DNA of 19,795 nucleotides, from NCBI GenBank assembly GCA_937901285.1, contig CALCHI010000188.1, positions 1 through 19,795 on the forward strand. The letters are read 5' to 3'. A program made the translations under genes and the position numbers. The notes under the pieces were generated by a model. It was not told the DNA's origin, ran no database searches, and saw only the letters and a program-made list of their open reading frames with translations. The DNA is from UBA8437 sp003445035. Lineage in GTDB: Bacteria; Planctomycetota; Planctomycetia; Planctomycetales; Planctomycetaceae. Position 1 is the first letter of the stretch. Each line of letters starts with the position of its first letter. Positions 14,038 to 19,795 of this stretch are shown here, piece after piece.

Positions 14038-15995
14038 TCCGCAGTCTGTTGGCCTGGCTCGACGACCGCACCGGTTACGCAGGCGTTCTGCACGAGGCAC
14101 TCTACGAACGGGTCCCCGGCGGAGCTCGCTGGCGTTACGTCTGGGGCAGTACGCTGGTCTTCACTTTCAGCGTGCAGATGATCACCGGGTTCTTCCTGTG
14201 GACCGCCTACAGTCCCAGTGCCAATACGGCCTGGGAGAGCGTGTATTACATTCAGAACGAGATGACTTTCGGGTCGATCGTCCGTGGGCTGCACCACTTC
14301 ACCGCTCAACTGATGATCGTATTGATGGCGGTGCATCTGGTGCAGGTGATCATCGACGGTGCGTACAAGGCGCCCCGTGAGATGAACTTTTGGCTGGGCC
14401 TGGTGTTGATGCAGATCGTGCTGGGGTTGTCGTTGACCGGCTACCTGTTGCCGTGGGACCAGAAGGGTTACTACGCGACACAAGTGGCGACCAAGATCAT
14501 GGGCAACGCACCGGTTATCGGTGTGGAGGCCCAGGAACTGATCCAGGGCGGGCCGAAATACGGTCACCACACCCTGACTCGATTCTTTGCGTTGCATGCC
14601 GGACTGCTTCCGGCCTCGCTGGTGGCCTTCCTGGGCCTGCACCTGTACGTCTTCCGGCGTCATGGCCTGACGGTCAAGGACAAAAATCATGCCCCCGAAA
14701 CCACCTTCTGGCCGGATCAGGTGCTCAAGGACGGCGTTGCCTGCCTGGCCGTGTTGTTGCTGGTACTCGGGTTGTCGATCTGGAAGGGAGCCGAGTTGAG
14801 TGCGCCGGCGAATCCGGCAGAGAATTATGCGGCGGCACGACCGGAGTGGTACTTCCTGTTCCTGTTCCGGTTCCTGAAGTTCGAGTTCATCGAGCATTTT
14901 GGTTTGGCATTCGGGTCGATTTATGTGCCCGGGGCGTTGATGGCCGTGGTGGCGGCAATGCCACTGGTCGGTCGCTGGGCGATCGGACACAAGTTCAACG
15001 TGGCGTTCACGTGGGTGTTGACGATCGGAATTGGGGCCTTGACGCTGTTGGCTTTCTACGAGGACGGAAACAGCGAACCTCACCAGGCGGCGATTCTCGA
15101 GGCACACCGTGATTCCGCGAGGATCAAGGAACTCGCCGGCGGGCCCGACAAGATTCCTGTCTCTGGGGCCGTGACGTTGCTCCGCGAGGATCCTTTCACC
15201 CAGGGGCCCCGTCTGTTTGCCAAACACTGTTTCGGTTGCCATCGATATGACGGCCATGATGGTCGCGGGCGGCTGGTCTATGAGAGCGGAGCAGACGGCA
15301 AACAGGTGCGTGGGACACCCACGGCGGTGGACTTGGGCGATTTTGCGTCGCCGGCTTGGATGCGTGCCGTTGTGATGGATTACTCGAATCACTTTGCCCC
15401 CCTGAAGAACGCTCAGTGGTTCAAGAATCCCGGGGAAGCCGAAGTCCTGAACCCGGACGATTCGGAAATGGCGGATTGGTCAGGGGACGCCGAAGCTCTC
15501 AACAGTGCCGAGAATGCCGAGAACGTCAAGGCGTTGGTGGCGTTCCTGGTCGCCCGGGCGGCCCACAAAGACAATGGCCAGGAGGCCAAGGCTGCAGATC
15601 CGGATCAGGTGGAGAGGGGCCGAGTGCTGGCCGTAGATGGTGATTGGGCCGGCGCGATCAACGGCACATCGTGTGCCGATTGTCACTCGTCGATCGGAGG
15701 TCCGTTCAAGGCCGTTGGCGATGACGACGCCGATGATTATCCGAACCTGTCGGGATATGGCTCGGCGGCGTGGTTGAAGAGCTTCCTGGCAAACCCGGGG
15801 GCTGCTCAGCACTACGGTGAGAAGAACCAAATGCCATCCTACGCCGAGCGAATGACGGCCGAAGAGCTCGAGTTGCTGGTTCGCTGGCTGACCGGTGATT
15901 ACGCCCCGACGGCGGTCGAACGGTACGACAATCGTCGGGTAAAGGGCACAGCAGAATCCAGGGAGCCGGCCGTCGAGGCGTCGGAGGAGAAATAG
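14034..15995 (+). CDS. Cytochrome b fused to a di-haem cytochrome c
   Basis: The preferred start is ATG 14034, which overlaps the Rieske stop; it gives 653 aa. The frame is open from 13983 but that stretch lies inside the Rieske gene. Residues ~30-345 are a complete cytochrome b with haem ligands H87/H101 and H188/H203. The 14 residues between the second pair are the b6-type spacing. The Qo-site motif is PEWY (270-273). Residues ~385-625 form a soluble cytochrome c region with two haem-attachment motifs, CFGCH (399-403) and CADCH (547-551). With the Rieske protein it makes a quinol:electron-acceptor oxidoreductase in which the b and c subunits are one chain. This differs from the classical three-gene petABC set. 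The gene converges on oleD with only 14 nt between stops. No separate cytochrome c1 or f gene is present. Confidence 0.93.
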   Translation: MIRSLLAWLDDRTGYAGVLHEALYERVPGGARWRYVWGSTLVFTFSVQMITGFFLWTAYSPSANTAWESVYYIQNEMTFGSIVRGLHHFTAQLMIVLMAVHLVQVIIDGAYKAPREMNFWLGLVLMQIVLGLSLTGYLLPWDQKGYYATQVATKIMGNAPVIGVEAQELIQGGPKYGHHTLTRFFALHAGLLPASLVAFLGLHLYVFRRHGLTVKDKNHAPETTFWPDQVLKDGVACLAVLLLVLGLSIWKGAELSAPANPAENYAAARPEWYFLFLFRFLKFEFIEHFGLAFGSIYVPGALMAVVAAMPLVGRWAIGHKFNVAFTWVLTIGIGALTLLAFYEDGNSEPHQAAILEAHRDSARIKELAGGPDKIPVSGAVTLLREDPFTQGPRLFAKHCFGCHRYDGHDGRGRLVYESGADGKQVRGTPTAVDLGDFASPAWMRAVVMDYSNHFAPLKNAQWFKNPGEAEVLNPDDSEMADWSGDAEALNSAENAENVKALVAFLVARAAHKDNGQEAKAADPDQVERGRVLAVDGDWAGAINGTSCADCHSSIGGPFKAVGDDDADDYPNLSGYGSAAWLKSFLANPGAAQHYGEKNQMPSYAERMTAEELELLVRWLTGDYAPTAVERYDNRRVKGTAESREPAVEASEEK

Positions 15996-16009
15996 GGGGC
16001 GGTTGTCGA

Positions 16010-17026
16010 TCAGATGCCGCCGCCGGTTTCCTGTCCCAGTTTCTTGAGGTACGGTGTCACCCGCCGAAGCCCCTCCTCGGCGGTGACGATTCTGCGGTAG
16101 CCGAAGTCACGTACGGCGGCCTCGATCGAGAAGCTGTGAGAGCGAGCGAGTTGTTCGGCCAGGAAACGGGTCATGGGCGGGTCCCCTTTCAGTGGCAGGA
16201 TCCGCCAAACCCATTCCAGTGCCCCGCCCAGTTTCCGTGCCGCCGGGGTCGAAATCGACCGACTGACCTTTGGCAGTTCGGCAAGTTCCAGAAGCAGGTT
16301 GATCCACTCCCACAAGTTGACGCTTTCGGGCTCGTTGATGAAATAGGCGTTTCCGGCGTGGGGGGCGTCGGGGCTGAGCAGGTCGGCGGCCTGCAGGTGT
16401 GCCGCGGCGGCGTTTTCGACGTAGACGGTCGAAATGACATTTTGGCCGTCTCCGACTTGCCGCAGCCGTCCATGACGTGCCTTCTGGATCAGCCTGGGAA
16501 GAAGGTGGTTGTCACGGGGCCCCCAGATCAGGTGAGGTCGCAGGGCGACGGTGGCCAGGTCTCGCTCTCCGTTGGCCGCCAGCACCGCTGCCTCGGCCAA
16601 CGCCTTGGATCGGGGGTATCCGCAGAGGAACCGGTCGGGATACGGCCGCGATTCATCTGCATCGACCATGTCACTTCCGTCGAAAATCACGCTGGGGCTG
16701 CTGGTGTAGACGAATCGTGCAGCACCCGCGTTGGCGGCTGCGGAAAGCAGGGTGCGAGTGCCGTGCGTGTTGATGTTTTCGTAGAGCGACCATGGGCCCC
16801 AGATACCCGGCACAGCGGCGCAGTGAAAGACTGTGGAGATATCACGACAGGCAGACATGACCGCCTCGACATCCCGCACATCGCCACGGAACCAGGTCAC
16901 GCCCGGCAATGAGAGGCATTCGGGTTCGCTGCGGCAAAACACGCGGATGGTTTCCCCGCGAGCCACGAGTTGTTCGACCAGATAGCGACCCAGAAAGCCG
17001 CTTCCGCCTGTGACCAGGTTGCTCAA
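16010..17026 (-). CDS. oleD: OleD-type NAD(P)-dependent 2-alkyl-3-ketoalkanoate reductase
   Basis: The 338-aa extended short-chain dehydrogenase has the Rossmann motif TGGSGFLG (6-13), the active-site serine region VYTSSPSVIFDG (106-117) and the catalytic Y137-x3-K141 (YPRSK). The YTSSPSVxFDG segment is typical of OleD and related 3-beta-hydroxysteroid dehydrogenase-like proteins. OleD reduces the beta-keto acid made by OleA to a beta-hydroxy acid in head-to-head olefin synthesis. The start is TTG (17026-17024): the frame is closed by a stop 30 nt further upstream, and the codons give LVTGGSGFLG right at the N-terminus, so no ATG alternative exists. It lies 27 nt behind oleC on the same strand. 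A generic NAD-epimerase or 3-beta-HSD is the alternative, but the oleC neighbour makes OleD much the best call. Confidence 0.88.
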   Translation of the reverse strand: MSNLVTGGSGFLGRYLVEQLVARGETIRVFCRSEPECLSLPGVTWFRGDVRDVEAVMSACRDISTVFHCAAVPGIWGPWSLYENINTHGTRTLLSAAANAGAARFVYTSSPSVIFDGSDMVDADESRPYPDRFLCGYPRSKALAEAAVLAANGERDLATVALRPHLIWGPRDNHLLPRLIQKARHGRLRQVGDGQNVISTVYVENAAAAHLQAADLLSPDAPHAGNAYFINEPESVNLWEWINLLLELAELPKVSRSISTPAARKLGGALEWVWRILPLKGDPPMTRFLAEQLARSHSFSIEAAVRDFGYRRIVTAEEGLRRVTPYLKKLGQETGGGI

Positions 17027-17053
17027 ACCAGTCTGCCCACACTCATTGGTTGA

Positions 17054-18718
17054 CTAACGGTCGTGTTGAATTGATGCCGGGCGACTGGCCGCCCACGTCG
17101 CCAATTGTTCCCGGTTGATCTTCACATTATGTCGGATATCGACAGGGAAGGAGGAGTGGAAGAGGATGGATTCAATCGACGCGGTGAGTGGATGATCGGC
17201 AGCAAGCGTGTGCAGTTCGGCTGCGAGAGATTCCGAGGGGCCTTGTGGGTCAAGGCACTCGACGACGATCGCCGGTCGTTGTCGGGGCCGTTCGCCGATC
17301 CCGACCAGTGCGCTTCGTCGCACAGCGGCGTGTTGATTGAAAATCGCCTCGCAAGGAACACTGAAGAGGGTTCCCGTGTCGGTTTCGACTCGGTGCGCCT
17401 TGCGGCCGCAAAACCAAAGGCGTCCCACCTCGTCGAGGTAACCCACGTCGCCCATGCGGTGCCAGATCGTGTCGTCGTCGGTGACCTTGGCCAGTGCCGT
17501 CGCCTGGTTCCGTCGAAAATACCGTTTGGTGACTGATTCGCCGCGGACGACGATTTCGCCGATCTCGCCGGGAGGCAGCAGTTCCAGGTCCGAGAAGTCC
17601 TTGATCGGCCCGTCGTCGATTCGGGCTATACGAACGTCGACTTCCGGGAACAGCGTCCCGACACATGTGCCGGCTCCCTGCGCAGACCGTGAAGCGGTGC
17701 TATCGATGATTTCGCGACCGCTGATCACCGCCACGGGCAGGGCCTCAGTTGCACCGTAGGGTGTGTGGATGTCGGCCCCGGGTGCGATCAGCGTCTCACG
17801 CATCGATTCAACGACGTGCGGGGGAACAGGGGCGCCGGCTGACAACACGCGTGAGAGGCTGGGGAGGGTGATCCGGTGTTCGTGGCAGTGTTGACCGACC
17901 CGTTCCCAGAGGGCCGGAGAGCCGAAGGCCTGCGTGACCTGTTGCTCGATGATGGGGGCCACAATGTGGCGAGGGTCGACGTCAGCCGGGCGAGTGGGGT
18001 CGATGTCCGGGAAGACGCTGGTGACTCCCATCACCACATTGAACAGGGCAAACAGAGGGAATCCCGGCAGGTCCCGTTCGCCGGCCGCAATCTCGAATCT
18101 GGATTGCAGCAGGTCGGCCTGGGCACAGAACATCCCGTGTTCGTACTCCACTCCCTTGGCCGGGCCGGTACTGCCGCTGGTGAAGATGATCGCTGCCGGG
18201 TCCTGGGAGAGAATCGTTGGCGGTCGCAAGCCGGCAGGGTCGGTGTTTGCGAGTTGGCGATAACTGCACGAGGCCGGGGCCCATCCACCGACACGGACAT
18301 TCAGCCTCGCGTTGGGGAATCGCTGGCGGTACAGGCAGCGAGCCCATTGCACCCTGGAAAGGGCAACAAAACCGTCGGGTGAGGCCTGTTCGAGGCACGC
18401 GATGACCCGCCGCAGGCCCATGCCGGGATCAATCAATACGACGACGGCTCCGGCGCGGAACAGCGCGAACGTCAAAGCCAAAAACTCGGTCCCGGGACGG
18501 ACCATCAACACAAGTCGGTCTCCTGGAGACACGCCCTGCTGAATCAAGCCGGCGGCGAGGCGGTCGACAAGTTCGTCGAGTTCTCGAAAGGAGTGTTGGC
18601 TGGTGGAACGGCCGTGTTGGTCACAGACGATCATCGCCAGTTGGTCGGGAACCAGGCCCGCCGTGCGGGACAGGCGTTCGGCCACGTTGCCACCGGGTGG
18701 GTTGGGCACGGAGGTCAT
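17054..18718 (-). CDS. oleC: OleC-type AMP-dependent ligase (beta-lactone synthetase)
   Basis: The 554-aa ANL-superfamily enzyme has the P-loop FTSGSTGPAKG (179-189), the A5 motif YGATE (321-325), the A7 motif GDVGYLD (423-429) with GRK at 438-440, and the C-terminal catalytic lysine K533 (NVKINRE). In the ole pathway OleC adenylates the beta-hydroxy acid and closes it to a beta-lactone, which OleB decarboxylates to an internal alkene. The ATG at 18718 is preferred over the upstream start at 18832: residues from there align with normal OleC length (about 550), and the extra 38 would overlap the fhcC-like gene. It is 28 nt behind fhcC and 27 nt ahead of oleD, so all three are probably one transcript. 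oleA and oleB are not in the window. Confidence 0.9.
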   Translation of the reverse strand: MTSVPNPPGGNVAERLSRTAGLVPDQLAMIVCDQHGRSTSQHSFRELDELVDRLAAGLIQQGVSPGDRLVLMVRPGTEFLALTFALFRAGAVVVLIDPGMGLRRVIACLEQASPDGFVALSRVQWARCLYRQRFPNARLNVRVGGWAPASCSYRQLANTDPAGLRPPTILSQDPAAIIFTSGSTGPAKGVEYEHGMFCAQADLLQSRFEIAAGERDLPGFPLFALFNVVMGVTSVFPDIDPTRPADVDPRHIVAPIIEQQVTQAFGSPALWERVGQHCHEHRITLPSLSRVLSAGAPVPPHVVESMRETLIAPGADIHTPYGATEALPVAVISGREIIDSTASRSAQGAGTCVGTLFPEVDVRIARIDDGPIKDFSDLELLPPGEIGEIVVRGESVTKRYFRRNQATALAKVTDDDTIWHRMGDVGYLDEVGRLWFCGRKAHRVETDTGTLFSVPCEAIFNQHAAVRRSALVGIGERPRQRPAIVVECLDPQGPSESLAAELHTLAADHPLTASIESILFHSSFPVDIRHNVKINREQLATWAASRPASIQHDR

Positions 18719-18746
18719 GGCGAAGAACGTGCAGGACGGGGAGGAA

Positions 18747-19571
18747 CTATTCAGAACGAACCAAAAGTTCGCCCTTGCCCAGTTCCAGGAAATCCCCATT
18801 GTAGCGACGGTAGAGGGCGTCAAGGGCCCCATCCGGAACGGGCCAGCCCTGTTCGGTGAGATGCTTCAGATAGAACCTCAGAAACGTGGGGCGGCAATTG
18901 CCGGCGCCGCGGAAAGTGGGGAGCACATCGGGCGAGGATTGGGGGTCAAGAAAGGCGATCGTGCCGCGTTTCATTCCCGCCCCGTGACGAATGCCAGGTT
19001 CTCCACCCACCACGATCGTGCCCGCGATCAGGTTGACCCCGGAAAGATCTCCCATACGGCCGCCGACAGCGATCAGGCCACGTCGCATCGAGTGTCCCAC
19101 TTCGTTACCGGCATCACCGTCAACCAGGATCTCGCCGCCGGTCATTCCGCGGTGACCGCCCCGGTAGACGGCTCCCAGTTGGTGTCCAACACCTCCACGG
19201 ACATGGATCCGACCGCCCTTCATCTCAGCACCAACCCAGTCGGTGGCGTCGCCGTCGACGACCACGTTGCCGCCGGTCATTTCGGCGCCCAGGTGCATTC
19301 CCGCGGTCCCCTCGACACGGACTTGTCCGTCGCTCAGGCGTTCGGCGATTCGCTTGATCCGGCGACAGTCACCCTCCCAGACAAGAGTGTTGTCGTCGGA
19401 GGCGGATCCCTCGGCATCGAAAAATTCGCCGAGGGTTTCACGTACGTTTCCGTGAAGTACCTCTGTGGCCAGCACCTGGTCAGCGGTCTGTTCGCGGACC
19501 GTCGGAAGTCGGACGGTGTCGACCTCAATCGGCACCGGCGAATCATTCCGGAGTCTGAGACGAAGCGGCAT
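18747..19571 (-). CDS. fhcC: Formylmethanofuran dehydrogenase subunit C-like protein
   Basis: The product has 274 aa from ATG 19571; the frame runs upstream to 19703, but the added residues are Pro/Arg/Ser-rich and cross the predicted promoter. Residues ~80-210 form a right-handed beta-helix of repeats of the type G-x2-M-x2-G-x-I/V-x-V-x-G-x2-G (GAEMTGGNVVVDGD, GAEMKGGRIHVRGG, HSMRRGLIAVGG). This fold is shared by FwdC/FmdC/FhcC and the C-terminal domain of glutamate synthase large subunit. A conserved C-terminal part follows. In bacteria with tetrahydromethanopterin-linked C1 metabolism, FhcC is part of the formyltransferase/hydrolase complex that releases formate. fhcA, B and D are not seen here. 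A stand-alone GltB-C-like protein is the alternative, but length and N-terminus (MPLRLRLR) fit FhcC. Confidence 0.87.
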   Translation of the reverse strand: MPLRLRLRNDSPVPIEVDTVRLPTVREQTADQVLATEVLHGNVRETLGEFFDAEGSASDDNTLVWEGDCRRIKRIAERLSDGQVRVEGTAGMHLGAEMTGGNVVVDGDATDWVGAEMKGGRIHVRGGVGHQLGAVYRGGHRGMTGGEILVDGDAGNEVGHSMRRGLIAVGGRMGDLSGVNLIAGTIVVGGEPGIRHGAGMKRGTIAFLDPQSSPDVLPTFRGAGNCRPTFLRFYLKHLTEQGWPVPDGALDALYRRYNGDFLELGKGELLVRSE

Positions 19572-19609
19572 GGCGGGATTGCGTTGGGGGTGCCGATGCG
19601 GTGGGGCGG

Positions 19610-19639
19610 TTGAGCGCGGTCGCGTGCTGGACCTAGAAT
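19610..19639 (+). promoter_or_regulatory. Predicted promoter for the SDR gene
   Basis: TTGAGC (19610-19615), an 18-nt spacer and TAGAAT (19634-19639; five of six against TATAAT) precede the SDR start at 19746 by about 100 nt. It is interleaved with the minus-strand promoter at 19675-19703, so the two transcripts would overlap at their 5' ends. Confidence 0.45.
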
Positions 19640-19674
19640 GCGTCCATTCGTTCGGATGAGCACGCCGGTCACCC

Positions 19675-19703
19675 GTTGTAGCCGGGGCCGGGAATCCGAT
19701 CAA
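19675..19703 (-). promoter_or_regulatory. Predicted promoter for the fhcC-oleC-oleD run
   Basis: On the minus strand TTGATC (19703-19698), a 17-nt spacer and TACAAC (19680-19675) each match the sigma-70 consensus at four of six positions. The start would be near 19668, giving a leader of about 97 nt before the fhcC ATG at 19571. The element faces, and transcribes across, the plus-strand promoter at 19610-19639. Confidence 0.42.
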
Positions 19704-19745
19704 CCAAGGCCCCGATGGCCGAGTTGGAACTGGAGTGGAGAGACC

Positions 19746-19795
19746 ATGCAGGGATTGAGCGGGCGAGTGGCGTTGGTGACAGGGGCCGGGCGCGG
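19746..19795 (+). CDS. Short-chain dehydrogenase/reductase, N-terminus only (cut by window edge)
   Basis: The first 16 codons read MQGLSGRVALVTGAGR and the frame continues past the right edge. L-x-G-R-V-A-L-V-T-G-A-G-R is the classical N-terminal beta-strand and the start of the NAD(P)-binding glycine motif of SDR enzymes such as FabG. GGAGAG ahead of the ATG at 19746 is a fair ribosome-binding site. The specific enzyme cannot be told from this much; 3-oxoacyl-ACP reductase is one common possibility. It is divergent from the fhcC-oleCD run. Confidence 0.82.
   Translation, partial: MQGLSGRVALVTGAGR

Noticed and set aside
13989..15392. Very long (467-codon) minus-strand frame opposite the cytochrome b/c gene
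   Set aside because: Gln/His/Arg-rich composition typical of an antisense shadow of a GC-rich gene; the plus-strand protein has all haem motifs.
18603..19613. 336-codon plus-strand frame opposite the fhcC-like gene
   Set aside because: No motif or plausible start; the minus strand gives the beta-helix repeats of FhcC.

Overview
The window comes from a GC-rich bacterium, most likely a member of the Planctomycetota. The evidence is the gene mix rather than any one marker. It has a formylmethanofuran-dehydrogenase C-like protein of the tetrahydromethanopterin C1 pathway, an oleC/oleD pair for long-chain olefin synthesis, a cytochrome b fused to a di-haem cytochrome c next to a Rieske protein, two stand-alone TatA-like proteins, many GTG/TTG starts and generally weak Shine-Dalgarno sites. 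I see no tRNA, rRNA, CRISPR array, insertion sequence or phage gene. It reads as ordinary chromosome with several lineage-specific proteins.

Layout. (1) 1-4616, minus strand: a possible co-transcribed run of a small SHOCT-like membrane protein, clpX, an FHA-domain protein with a long acidic tail, a divergent Nramp-family transporter and a CaMKII-association-domain protein. The last two overlap by 4 nt, and the last runs off the left edge. (2) 4617-4817: a divergent promoter region. It feeds, on the plus strand, an unrecognised 161-aa protein and a KDPG/KHG aldolase. (3) 5973-6569, minus strand: two TatA-type proteins, one only 59 aa, with a near-consensus promoter about 250 bp upstream whose spacer holds a run of eight C. 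(4) 7006-12902, plus strand: a polytopic membrane protein with GT-C glycosyltransferase flavour, a FIST-domain sensor protein, an enolase-superfamily enzyme, RibF and a DHH/DHHA1 phosphoesterase of the NrnA type. (5) 13159-15995, plus strand: a Rieske protein with an unusual acidic extension ahead of its twin-arginine anchor, overlapping by 4 nt a cytochrome b/di-haem cytochrome c fusion. Together they form a compact quinol-oxidising bc complex. (6) 16010-19571, minus strand: fhcC-like, oleC and oleD in one closely spaced run, with a divergent promoter region and the first codons of an SDR enzyme at the right edge.

Functional links. The Tat proteins could export the folded Rieske protein. RibF supplies FMN/FAD. 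OleC and OleD are the last-but-one and reductive steps of head-to-head hydrocarbon synthesis; OleA and OleB are not in the window. The least ordinary signals are the Rieske extension, the C8 tract inside the tat promoter, the transporter lacking the Nramp metal-site residues, and the placement of oleCD directly behind a C1-pathway gene. I do not see a clearly new defence or mobile system.
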